A DNA stretch of 64,000 nucleotides. It comes from Carnegiea gigantea. Lineage: Eukaryota; Streptophyta; Magnoliopsida; Caryophyllales; Cactaceae. A model generated the notes under the pieces. The model ran no database searches and was not told where the DNA came from. It worked only from the letters and a program-made list of their open reading frames with translations. Position 1 is the first letter of the stretch. The number at the start of each line of letters is the position of its first letter. Shown here in pieces: positions 47,556 through 59,249 of the stretch. The position numbers and the translations under genes are program-made. The DNA is taken from assembly GCA_029747015.1 (NCBI GenBank), contig JAKOGI010000079.1:1295756-1359755 (forward strand). The letters are read 5' to 3'.

Positions 47556-47660
47556 GACGTAAAGAGGGTCGTAGCCCATGGGCCCAAATGTAGCAGCCTG
47601 GCCCATGAATTCATTACCCGCCGCCCAATGTGGGCCACGTGGGCTCCCCATTGCATGATT
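47556..47660 (+). promoter_or_regulatory. F-box gene promoter: G-box and GGCCCA motifs
   Basis: A G-box CACGTG lies at 47636-47641 inside GGGCCACGTGGGCT. Several TGGGCC/GGCCCA (site II, TCP-type) motifs occur between 47578 and 47645, about 400-460 bp before the F-box ATG. Such clusters are typical of constitutively expressed plant genes. CT-repeats follow at about 47790-47805. Confidence 0.55.
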
Positions 47661-48039
47661 GGCATTGAGGATAAAAGTAAGGGCGTATATCCCGTCAACT
47701 GAGGCCATATTTCCTCAGATGGAGCCTCGACTGTGCCAGACTGCGAATCCTTTCTGGATTTTCTCTGATCATAACTTCCTCTCGACCTAGCTCTCTCTCT
47801 CTCATCAAATCAACCCTTGCCCCCCAGAAGATTTCAACTTATCAAAATACCCATTTGTTTTTACTGATTCTTTGATTCATGTAGTGGTATGCTCATGATC
47901 GAATTCCAAGCCACAGATTTCATTTCTGGTAAGGAAAGTTTCCATTTTTATTTATTTTTGTTTTGATTTCTCTGGGGGAGCATTTGTAGACCTTTGGTGT
48001 GATTGTTCATTTGATGATTTTGTTTGTTGGGATTCAAAG

Positions 48040-49134
48040 ATGATGAATTCAGTCAATTCAAGAAATGGGTTTTTCCCAGATGAAGTTATCCTTCAGATTC
48101 TAGCAAGAGTGCCCATAAAATCCCTTTTCAGATTTAGGGCTGTGTGTAAATATTGGTATAAACTGCCATCTGATAGGTACTTTGTTCAGCTCTATAATGA
48201 GGTCTCAGTGAAGAACCCTATGATGTTAGTTGAGATTACTGAGGTTTCTGACGCTAAATCTACCTTGATTTGTGTTGATTTTATGAGGGGTGTATCTGAA
48301 TTTTCACTGGATTTTTTGAAAGATAGGGTTAAAGTGAGAGCATCATGCAATGGGTTGTTATGCTGCTCGAGTATTCCTGATAAGGGTGTATTCTATGTGT
48401 GTAACCCTATGACTAGGGAGTTCAAGTTGCTTCCAAGAACCCGGGAGCGGCCTGTAACTAGGTTTTACCCTGATGGGGAGGCAACCTTGGTTGGCATTGC
48501 TTGTAATTTATTTGACAGTAGCCAGTTCAATGTAGTTTTGGCAGGATATCATCGTCCGTTTGGCCATAGAGCCGATAAGACATTCATTTGCATGGTTTAC
48601 AACTCAGAGATAAACAAGTGGAGGAAGTTTGTATCTCTGCAAGATGATCATTTCACCCAAATGAACAGAAACCAAGTAGTTTTTGCGAATGGCATGCTTC
48701 ACTGGTTGACTGTGAGCTATTCTTGTATACTCGTGCTGGATTTAGAGAACGATGTGTGGAAAAAGATTCATTTGCCGGACGAAATGAGTTATGGGGTCGG
48801 GAATAGGATGTATTTATTGGAATCAGATGGCTGCTTATCCGTGGTTCAGATTTCTGATGCTTGGATGAATATATGGGTGTTGGAGGACTATGAGAAACTG
48901 GATTGGAGAATGGTGGACAGAGTGAGTCTCAGATGTATTAGAGGACTGGTGCCCGGAATTTTCCCTATAAGCCAGGCTGGCAAGTGTGTCTTTCTAGCTA
49001 CTCATAAGCAGGTGTTGGTATATCATAGGGGCAGTAGGGTTTGGAAAGAAATGTACTCGGTGAAGAGCACCTCAACACTGCCCCTGTGGTTCTCCGCGCA
49101 TGCATTCCGGAACACAATATTTTCCTGTCACTGA
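48040..49134 (+). CDS. F-box protein with F-box-associated domain
   Basis: A single exon of 364 residues. The F-box (about 11-52) reads FFPDEVILQILARVPIKSLF, RAVCKYWYKLPSDRYFVQLY. This is the part that contacts SKP1 in SCF ubiquitin ligases. The remainder is a beta-propeller-like F-box-associated region with ASCNGLLCCS, YVCNPMTREFKLLP, ANGMLHWLT and MNIWVLEDYEKLDWRMVDRV, which would select the substrate. Its target cannot be told from sequence. The closest family I recall is Arabidopsis At5g49610. The start MMNSVNSRNG follows a CT-rich leader with no competing ATG in frame. Length is normal and there are no disruptions. Confidence 0.93.
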   Translation: MMNSVNSRNGFFPDEVILQILARVPIKSLFRFRAVCKYWYKLPSDRYFVQLYNEVSVKNPMMLVEITEVSDAKSTLICVDFMRGVSEFSLDFLKDRVKVRASCNGLLCCSSIPDKGVFYVCNPMTREFKLLPRTRERPVTRFYPDGEATLVGIACNLFDSSQFNVVLAGYHRPFGHRADKTFICMVYNSEINKWRKFVSLQDDHFTQMNRNQVVFANGMLHWLTVSYSCILVLDLENDVWKKIHLPDEMSYGVGNRMYLLESDGCLSVVQISDAWMNIWVLEDYEKLDWRMVDRVSLRCIRGLVPGIFPISQAGKCVFLATHKQVLVYHRGSRVWKEMYSVKSTSTLPLWFSAHAFRNTIFSCH

Positions 49135-49559
49135 GCTGCTTCAGTTAGATGTACATAAAATCTGTAAGTCAAGTACTATTGTCCATAATGTTGATGAACT
49201 TGGTATGATGATTGCTTTTTGCTTCTATTGTACCATACAAATAAGATCCTCTATAGTGTAGTCATGGTAGTCGCTTTTTTTGAATTTGTGAATTGCAACA
49301 GTCCTCTGTTCTTCAAATGCTACAAAAAAATAATGCATTGTTGGCTTGGGCTCTATTGTGTCTGAATTTTAGTATCTTTTCGGTGACACTCTGCAACGTT
49401 TTTAAATATGGGTGAGGGCCTCAGTGGTTGGAGATACTGTAGATTTGGAAACACCTGATTATCCTGTTCCTAATTCCTCTGCACTCATACCATACCAAGT
49501 AGACCTGGTAAAATGGTGGTTAGAGTGCTAGAATTAGGTTCATTTGGCCGAATGATTGA

Positions 49560-49925
49560 TGGAATATTGTGGATCAAACTGTGTTTAGACCATATCATTT
49601 CAGGTTCAATTCATGCTTGTCTTAGTAGCCAAATTTAGACCATATCATTTCACGTTCAGTTCATGTTTGTCATGGCAGCAAAGTTGTTCAATAAGTTGTC
49701 AAGCAAATGCAATCAGTATTGGTCCGGCCAACTTCCGGTAGGTTTGGCTTTGGGTAATTTGGGTTGGATAATATTGTAGATCAAACTACATTGAGTCCAT
49801 ATTATTTCAGGTTCAATTCATGCTTGTCTTAGCAACAAAGTTGTTGAATAAGTCGCCAAGTAAATGCAATCGGTATTGGTCCAGCCAATTTCCATGGCTT
49901 TGGGTGATTTGGGTTGGATAATCAT
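49560..49925. repeat. degenerate nested tandem duplication downstream of the F-box gene
   Basis: Three diverged copies of a segment containing CCATATNATTTCANGTTCA and ATGNTTGTC start near 49589, 49638 and 49797. The last two are followed by GCAATCNGTATTGGTCC and GGGTTGGATAAT, so a short unit sits inside a longer unit of about 160 bp. Confidence 0.75.
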
Positions 49926-52872
49926 TTATGGTAAGCATGCAAAGTTCACTCCCATGTACCAAGTGGGATCCTAAGCCAAGCAAATTGCTCTATATACAGT
50001 TAACTTGCAGACCTGCATTAAAAACTATTATCTGACAATATTTGCCCTTAAATGAACATGAATGTCCCTTACATTCTCTAAAGGATGTAGTTTGGGTTGC
50101 CCGTCTGTCTGTGAACTTATTTAACCCCCTAACATTCAGAGTTCATTTCTATCTGGGAGCTGCTCTGACAATTGACATCCTGACAGACTGATTCATTGAT
50201 GAAATGCACAATATTTCCGATTTTATTTTCAACTCACAGTGAATTAGATTTCGTACACGGTTTCATGCATTTAGTAGTTTCATGCAAAATAGCTGAATGA
50301 TCGGATATCATTGACTGACTCGCGTGTAGTTCAAGGGCTTACCAATGCCATATGAGGCAGTTGCTCATGCTTATATATGTGTGTGCTGAGTAGTTGTCTC
50401 GTTTTAGCTGTATTGTCGTTGTGTGTTTATCTTTCTTTGCATTGCTTATTACAAATGTCGAATGCACTTCATTACGTGAGGCTAAGACTGGAGATTTTGC
50501 TCAGGCTGTATTCTAGAGTTTGGAATGATGCTGAGATCTATATCTGATCCCTCAAAAATTCTAAAGGGCAGTCTTTAAGTATAGCTTTAAACATAATCGA
50601 ATTCAGCTGTAAGAGAAGTAGAGTATAGTCTAATCATTGAGGCATTCCATGTTAATCATTATATCAAAGTTAAAAAGAATTTGTTGCCTTCGACTTCCAG
50701 CTGAAGGCCCCCATCCCCTTTTTTATAGGAGACAGTTGGATATGTCTACTTTACAAATTTTATCTAAAATTTTAGAACTTCAAATCTTGGGTTTATCTAC
50801 AAATTTCCAAATCACTTTATAAAAATTTAGACGTTCTTCAAATCTCAAATTTATATACAAATTTTAATCATTTTATAGACTACAAAAGACCCATCAAAAT
50901 TAGCGACCTATATCACACACCTGGGAGTTTATACTTCCATTCCAAGTACTATATGTATATTGTTTCCAATGCGTATTTACCATATGAAGTAGCTTTAATG
51001 CAAATGTGCTTATGTGACTTTTGGGAGTATAAACTCATAGGCGTATGACATATGAACCGATTAAAATCACAATTCATCCATATTTCTATGTTCTACTACA
51101 CATTTCCAAACAAATCGGAATATTTTCATTCAAGTAAACACATCAATTAGGGGAAGATTGTAAGGTCATCAATAACAGCAACATTCTGAATCTGTTCATT
51201 GCTGAAGAAGAGATGCGTTTAGGATAACCATATGTACACAGACAAGTGCATGCAAGTATGCTCATACACTTCTTAAACAGCATAGATACAACTCGATTTC
51301 CCACACCCTTCCTGGAGAAAGATGTCATCAAACTAAACTAAAGAGAATGAGCTCCTATACCATTACTTCTTGCAAGAATAGTAGCAACCCAAAAGGGACA
51401 AACTGCACCAAAATCACGATGAGCGATCTATTTACATTCACAGTGACATACACCATAGAGGTATGGCTGAGGTGCAATATCTGGATCAGAATCTTGGCTG
51501 CCACTTCAATTCTGTCAAACCCAAATTCATCTTCGACATCAATTGTCCTGAAAATCCATAGATCGCTGTCATTTGTTAACATGAAGCCATTGATTGGAAA
51601 CTTGGACATTCAAATGTGTTGATATATTAGCCTGAGATATGAATTCCTAAAGCGAACCACTGACAGTCACTATGTTCGGGTCATTCAATTTTTATACTGG
51701 TTATCTCTAGTCCCATAGAGATGGATATCCCGAGCCTTGTGAGCACAATGCAGGACACGCGACAACCCCCCCCCCCAAAAAAAAAAAATAGGGTGGGAAA
51801 ATAATGGATCTACCCATCCAAGTAGGTTCTAAGACCATCAAGATGTATGTAGTCTTACTCCTAACTGGTGGACAGACTATTTCAGATTATAAATATAGGC
51901 AGGTAGACAATTGCCCAAGAGAAGGTAGTCTCATGCAGTACTCACATTTTGCGAGCCGGAGGCTACGTCATCGAAAGTTGGACAGGAGATTCATTCAAGT
52001 GGGTGCATTCAATTCAGGGGCAGCATCAGTTTTAGTAGCTGAGGTATGAGAAATGTGATACGTGCAGCACTTTAGGGAGGGTATCATCATATTTACATTA
52101 GGGGAGACAGAGATTCTAGGCCACCCATTCTAGGGCAGTCAGGCAAAACTCAGATCCAGTGGCAAGTGCAAACACCTCTAGGAGATACACACACCCCCCT
52201 TCATCATTGCGGTCAATTGTTTATTCACCATAATTTTAGAGAGGATAACCTTGTAACAACTTGGTAGGCTAACTTTGATCTTTCTATTTCTACTTCTATT
52301 ATTTCATTATCTTCCCATGTATTGATTTTCCTTCAATCCTCATCCAGGACAGCCTAGAGAGAACCTTTGCATAATTGCCTAGGGTTGAACTACTTACCAT
52401 TGCAAAGAAAAAGAAGGGAAAAAAAAAAAGAGTAGAAGTTGGGGATAAGGGGATCCGCTCCAAAACCCCACTTTAGTCACCATAAAAGAAATGACCCACC
52501 TAAATTTGAATGTACAAATGAAACACAAGTTGCTTGTAGAGAAACTAGAGTTAGTCTCAAGGCACCTGTTCCTTATTCTCAACTGCAAAGAGGATATTTG
52601 GAATTGGAATAAAGCACAGGTATGGAAAAGCCAACAGTATGAATTTTTGAGAATCATAACATCCTTTTCACCGGTAATACTGGGTGTCCCTTGGCCACAA
52701 GTCACTCTTACTAACAATAGAGGCCCTAACATTTAGCTATTAGGAATATTTCCAGAGAACATCACAAGTAAGAAGAAATTATACACTTAAAAAGTTGCTT
52801 TGCATAGAAATCATACCTTATCTGCAGCGATCATACCTTATCTGCAGCGATCCATTTTCCATCTATCCATTC
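49926..52872. other. intergenic; one weak minus-strand exon candidate
   Basis: The only coding-like stretch is 51355-51609 on the minus strand (FPINGFMLTNDSDLWIFRTI, then VEDEFGFDRIEVAAKILIQI and a hydrophobic end), which I cannot assign. A C-run/A-run tract is at 51766-51789. The 22-bp unit around ATCATACCTTATCTGCAGCG occurs twice in a row near 52811-52850. Confidence 0.35.
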
Positions 52873-55800
52873 CTAATGTTTCCTCAAATCTGCATGATCA
52901 AATTCCAGTTCTTCTTGGGTCATCTCAAAAAATACCGTATATTTACCGGCAGTTGTAACTTCAGATATCAGACCCTCCAGCCATCCGTCATTGTACCAGG
53001 CATCAACCTTCTCAAGCAGACAGTAATGGCTATCGACTTTTAAAGGAGGACCTGGTCTAATGTTTTTTTGCATCAGTCTCTTCTCTTAAGAATCTCCTTT
53101 TGTCATCTTTTCTCAGAGCGCAATACTCTACCAAGAATCTACCATTTCTTTTTGATCTTACAACAATTGCAGAATACCAAGATCGTTCATAGCCTTGCTT
53201 ATCACCTTTAACCTCAACTAGTGCACCCTTCTGAAATTTTCCATTAGACTTCTGTTGAATATATTTCCGTTCAGAAGGCGTAGCTTTCAGCTTCAGGTCA
53301 GATGGCCTTTCCTGGATGCAACCAGATGCAAGAGCACACAGTGCAATGAGCAAAACGTTGGTGTCTGCAGGTTCTTCTCCCCCCCCCCTTTTGTTCTTTT
53401 CTTTTTGGGGGGGTTGTTTAAAATATTCACAAGATTCTAATCCAACTTACAACAAAGCAGATATGAGAATATCATAACTGCTCTGGTGCTGCCTCAGTCA
53501 CTCCAGCTTAAATAGAAAGGGTTTCATCTTATAATATCAGATTCTCCTATAGATTTTGAGTGCTTCTATCATCATGATTTTAGTAATTTAAAAAAAGTAC
53601 TAAAAACCAGTAATCCACCAGAAACTTTAGACGTGAGCAAATGAAATATGAATAGCCAATGCAGAATCGACAAAGATGTACCTAAAAAACCCATTCAAAA
53701 GAAGAAACAACGAAGTACTTTTAACATTATTCCCTTTCCAAATCTACTTTACATTTTTGTGTCGCGTATAAGATTTAATTTAAAAGACATTGAAGGCAGC
53801 CCACACAAGCAATGAAATTTATGGAAACAGAAGGGTGCACCAGTCCAAACATTTACCAGGGATGGAAAGATTACTACGGCGCAAAGGAGAAATTGCACAG
53901 TTAAATTCACAGCAACTATGCGCGGTAATGATAGAAGCATAATCTGCTTCCATGTCCAAGTGATTGTCCGTGCATGACAAATTGCAATGTGATTGGGTCC
54001 TTCGAGGACTAGCTGAAAAATATTCAACAAGGAAACATACTTCTGAAATAGCTTATTAAACTTGAACATATCAGTACGCTTGAAGCTGAGATATGCCTTA
54101 GATTAAGTCAGCAACATAACATTTAGGAAACTTACTATCCATTGGCCAAGGGAGAAAGGGGAAAACGACATAACCCCTGCTTAATCAATCTCTTTCCCCC
54201 TTTCCCCCATATCTGGAGCTAGCATAGCAAATCCTGTATCCTCTAAACAATATGTGACTGACAACCAAGGCAGAAGCACAGATTTTCAAGCAAAAGTACA
54301 GCTATTAGCAAATTTTTTTTGGCTGTGAAGGTAAGCTTCTCATGTAAGTAGAACTCGAGCAAGAGTGATAAAGGCCACGAGTCATGTGGTAGTGTGTTTC
54401 AACTATGTAATAGTCATAACCTTGGGTGAAGCTTCAGTGACAGATGCTCTGGTTACTCAAGAATCTGAATGACACTACCCCCCCCCAAAAAAAAAAAAAC
54501 AAAACAAAAGATTAAAAGAAAAACAGAAAAAGAAAGGATGAGTAAAGCTTGTTGTAAGCACCACTGCCCTGGATACGAAAATTGAACTTCTGTCCTCATA
54601 AGACTAGAGGAGATCCAACTTATTTACGACCTTCTGAGTGCAACTTCACCCTACTTATTGGATAGAAACAGAATATGCAAATTGAATGAGCATATTCAAC
54701 CTGCGAAGAACCCAATAGTCTACGGCAACACATAAAACTCACAAAATAATGTCTAAAAATAGCTCAAGCTCCCTATATATTGAAAAACGCAGTAAGTGCT
54801 AAATGTCACATTCTGACGTGGGGTCATCTTTATTTGCATCAGGAGTAGTTTTGATTTTAGGATACTCCCATTTATGCCCCAGTATTTCCATATGGTTAAA
54901 TCCATTTTGCCGCAACTCAGTTTTACTTTATTCAAGTGCCAAGATGCAATTTCAACACATATGCACAGAATTGGTTTTCCTTGTCTGATGAAAAACAGAA
55001 TCAACAACAGCATCAGAGCAGAAAGCATACCTGCAAAGGTAGAACCCATTTCCCATGAACCCAATTTTGATGAGGCCTCAGGTAAGAGTGCCAAAAGGCT
55101 AGCTTCTCATTAGTTGAAGCAAAATAGACAGAATATTTCCACTCCTCAAGAACTTCTGCAATCACACCTTCCCACCATCCATCATTATACCAAGCATCTA
55201 CTTCTTGAAGCACTCGATAACTCTGACCTTGATGAATCTGTGGAGGATATGGCCTAATATCTTGTTTACTAGCAACTTCCCTGAGAAGAGTGGTTTCATC
55301 ATCAGTTGTAAGGGTCTTGTATTCCACCAGAAACTTGCCAACTCCAGCTGAGCCAATTACAGTAGTGGTATACCAACACCATTGATATCCATCCTTGTCA
55401 CTTCTTACCTCAACCATTGTGCCTGGGCTAAACTTTACCTCCAAGTTTTGTTCGGATACTTAATCCTTAACTTCATTCCCTTGTGATTGCCATTGCTTCT
55501 GAATGCAGCCTTTGTCCCTGGCTTAGGAATTGTATGGATTCTATGGAAACTTCCTCCCTGCTCTGTTTTTAATTGCATTCCATACTCCTCTCTCCTTCGA
55601 TCTGGCAGGATTCTCTCTGCAACTTGAAAATCAAGACATTAATTTGGCAAGAGTTGTTAAAGAAAGAGCTCCAACAGATCTTTAATTAACTAGCACTTCA
55701 TCTAGATTACATATATCACCAGAACAAGCAAGCAAACACAGGACAAAATCTACGATCAACCCAAAATACTATGATCAACCCATTCAGAATTTGCTCTCTT

Positions 55801-57560
55801 TATTTAAAAGATAAGAATGACTCTGGGGATGGCTCCCATGCCAACAATCTCTCACTACCATCGCAGGGGGGGCGGGGGAGGAGAAGGGGAAGATTGTGTC
55901 ATGAAAAACATGCAGAAATTATACCTGAAAAGCTAGAACCCATTTTCCGTGAACCCAATTTTGATGAGGCCCCTCAGGTGGAAGTGGAAATAGACTGGCT
56001 TCTGACTAGTTGAAGCAAAATAGACAATGTACTTGCACTCTTCAAGAACTTCTGAAATCACACCTTCCCACCACCCATTGTTGTGCCAAGCGTCATCTTC
56101 TCGGAGCACTTCATACCTGTGACTTTGAGGAATCTCTGGAGGACAAGGCCTAACATCCTTTTCATTTGCTAGTTCTCTGAGGAGATTGCTTTCATCATCA
56201 GTTTTGAGGTTCCTGTATTCCACCAGGAACTTCCCACCCCCAGCTGACCTAACAACAGTAGCAGTATACCAAGACCCTAGATATCCATCCTCATTGCTTC
56301 TGACCTCAACGGTTGTGCCCGGACTAAACTTTGTCTCAAAATCCTTTTTCCCATACTTGATCCTTAACTTCACTCGCTCACCATTGACATTGCTTCCGAC
56401 ATCAGCAGTCATCCCTGGCTTAGTATTTGCATGCAAATTTCTTTCCTGTTCTGTCTTTAATTGCATTCTCTCACTCCTCTCATCAATGAGCCATGGCTTT
56501 TTCGGCAACTTGAAAATCGAAATAGCAATTTGTAAGATGATCTCAAGGGAAAACTATGATTGACTGAAATAGAGTGTTAACCCCCTTCCCCCCTCTATCC
56601 TTTTCTTTTTGGCCTATGAAGCAAGCATAGTAATGCCAACACAGCTACCATTTCATGACTTGCTAGAATATCAAGAACATTCAGCAACTTGAGATATTTA
56701 ACCAAACAAAGTATCATTACTATTTACTAGCCGTCCTTAGTGGGACATTTTGCTTATGCAATGAAATGGAATATAGAAGGTAATGTGCATGCAAATAATG
56801 CACTAATGAAGAAAGGCTAAGCGCAATCACAACACAACCATTTCTGCCCATAACAATCGATCTACGTCCACATAGAATCTTGTAAGATATAGTCAAGTAT
56901 CAACTATGAAGGTGAATGATTATAACATAAATCTTTTCTCTCTTACTCTAGGTGCTTATTGATGTGATCTCAACTTCACACGATGGTCATACACTATAGA
57001 AGACCGAATGACCTGGTTAGAACACTCGATCACACTAACCCAAATTCACCAATAATCAGTATACATGAGGCTATGTCCCAACAGCTAGTGGTAGAATAAC
57101 CAGGAGCTGCTTCTAAACCCAAATGCCAAGTAGAGACAAAGTGACAAACCCCTATGACTCATGAACCAGTGATCTTACCCAAAACCCTTAATCCCAAAAC
57201 ACAGACTTGTATCTGCACGCACCACTACAGAAAGTTAGTTAACTTAATGATCACAAATACAGTGCCAACAACAAACATACACTACAAAACCCACCTCACA
57301 AGCTCAAAATTCACCTAAAAGACAAAAATTTATAAACCTAATATCTCATTACCTGAAGACTATCGAGCGGAGGAATCAAAGACCCATCACCCCAATCTCG
57401 ATAAACCCTCAAATGGGATCCACAAACTTCAACATTAACCTCTTCTCGACCCTCAATAACTACCAAAGACCTGAAACTCTTGTTAACCCCAGGTATTTTC
57501 CCTCTCTTCCAGCAACCCTCGCAAAAAACTTCAACACTCTGGCCAACTTGAGTCTTCCAT
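52873..57560 (-). pseudogene. triple Agenet-pair protein gene (AGDP1-like), frameshifted
   Basis: Four exon-like blocks: 57559-57353, 56508-55925, 55622-55031 and 53311-52873. The first reads QVGQSVEVFCEGCWKRGKIP and HLRVYRDWGDGSLIPPLDSL. The next three each hold an Agenet pair: FSPGTTVEVRSNEDGYLGSW with DAWHNNGWWEGVISEV, FSPGTMVEVRSDKDGY with DAWYNDGWWEGVIAEV, and FQKGALVEVKGDKQGYERSW with DAWYNDGWLEGLISEV. Three tandem pairs recall AGDP1/ADCP1, which reads H3K9 methylation. Each block is broken. The first has its ATG one base out of frame. The second has two extra C bases near 55965. The third has single-base losses near 55580 and 55445. The fourth has an extra A in the run at 53067-53073. 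It is probably a pseudogene, although the breaks are small and some are in homopolymers. Confidence 0.75.
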
Positions 57561-58573
57561 CACCGGAAACACCATTTTCCGGCGGCGCTAACCTGGGGTC
57601 AACCTGATCATTCTGCTTTGTTCGTTGATGCCGTCCACATTGTTGAAGAAGAATTCTGGGGTAGGAGGTGGTGCAAGGGGCGGAATTATGGGCGGCGCAA
57701 CTTTTCATGACTTTCACATCATCAATGGCGGTGAAATGGGGTTCAATGGGTTGCATTTGGGTGATCGGATTCTAGGTTTTTCGGGGGTTTGGATGAGGCT
57801 GAGGAAGGTTTTTGCAAGGCTCGTACTGTTCAGTGCGGTGTTGCTGACCGTTGGCGGGAGAGTACAGCGTGGGTAATACTACATTACTACCACAAGAAAG
57901 ACTCACTCTTACCTTTTTTTTTTTTTTTTAATTCCCTTCTTTTTTTGTTTTCCCTGGTTGATGGGTATAACTTGTACCATAGATTCATACTCCACCCCCC
58001 CCCCCCAAAAAAAGCTTGCATCATAGGCCCGTGTCTGTAGATCCGAACATACAATTACGAAGATAGTCTGTTAATTTTTTTTCCATCAAAGCCATCCTTT
58101 TTTATATGGTCCACTTTAAAATAATCTTTTTCTAAGTGACACATGGCCAAGACTATAGTCCGGGATCTGCATTATAACTTCTGCTTCCTATAGATTATAT
58201 AAAAGCGGGCTCTATAGATCCAAGTTATCATATGATAAATTTGTTTTAGTTTTTAAGAAATCACCCCTATTTTCATAGTCTTTTCCAACAAATTGTTCTT
58301 CCTAAAATACGTCAAGTCATGAGTTTATAGAGCGAGTTTTTTGATATAAATGTTGCATGCTCTTTGGATTTTTAGTAATGTTCTCCTATTAAAAAAAAAT
58401 CGTGGAAGGGTTGCTATTTTATGCCTTTCCCTCTCTTGCAACTAATAATAATTTGCAAAATTATGATAGACACTTCCATGGGATCGACCATTTGTCCAGT
58501 TTAAAAGCTTTAAATTCTAGCACAAAGTTACTGTAGTTCTAACATATGGCCATTATAAGTTATCAAGTACTTT
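57561..58573. other. intergenic DNA, no gene seen
   Basis: 57620-57880 is G-rich on the plus strand, the likely former promoter and leader of the Agenet gene. An 83-codon Gly-rich frame there has no recognisable domain. T-runs lie near 57917-57929 and a C-run/A-run tract at 57995-58013. Confidence 0.45.
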
Positions 58574-58728
58574 GGGTCTGTTCTTTTCGTGGGTCAATTC
58601 TGAAATACCAACCTCAACCGGCTTCAACCTACTTCAACTCTCTTCAACTTACTTCAACCTATCTCAATCGACTTAAACCCACTTCACCTTTTTACCCATC
58701 CCAATTTACCCATGAAAAGAACAGGCCC
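58574..58728. mobile_element. MITE with GGTTGAAGT-type core, second copy, 155 bp
   Basis: The left end GGGTCTGTTCTTTTCGTGGG and the reverse complement of the right end, GGGCCTGTTCTTTTCATGGG, match the element at 37445. The core is CTTCAACCTACTTCAACTCT-like, the complement of the minisatellite in the first copy, so the two lie in opposite orientation. The flanks TTT and TTC allow a 3-bp duplication with one change. Confidence 0.8.
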
Positions 58729-59249
58729 TTCATATGGGTCTTGTTGTCCGTTGGTCACTTTGTTAAAAACTGTATGTTTTAGTCTTAATTATAAATGAAT
58801 GTTTAAGATCCTACGCTTGGCCTGCTGGCAAATATGAGCTTTGACTACTCATTATAGTCATTGATATACATATTTTCTTAGTGGGAAAACGAAAAAATTT
58901 TATTGAAAGTCCATGGTCTGCATACTTTGTCTTTAGGGAGAAAATACTGAATCACAAAGCAGTTTAATTCTTCTAGCTGAACATGCTTTATTTTTCGGAT
59001 TTTTATTGATCCAAATGATGATAAGTAATAAACCTATCCAAGTGAGAACAAAATCTCACAGGATTTTGCATAATATGGGGAAATTAGTGGCCAATAGCCT
59101 ATTAACATGTGAATGAAATCTCACAGGATTAATTATGCAAAATATGGGAAATTAATTGATATAAACCAGCCTAAAAGCTTGACAAGACCCATATAGAGAC
59201 AAGGCACTGAAAAAGTTTTTCCAAGCTTACAAAGCACAAGCCTTGAGAT
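58729..59249. other. upstream region of the inhibitor gene
   Basis: AT-rich. The phrase TCTCACAGGATT recurs near 59053 and 59119 together with CAAAATATGGGNAAATTA, a small imperfect duplication of about 65 bp. No other gene. Confidence 0.5.

Noticed and set aside
51347..51622. Plus-strand 91-codon frame
   Set aside because: It is Ser/Thr/Ile-rich with no domain. The minus strand of the same DNA looks slightly more protein-like but is also unassigned.
56186..56563. Plus-strand 125-codon frame opposite an Agenet pair
   Set aside because: It is the antisense of a clear Agenet exon and has no domain of its own.
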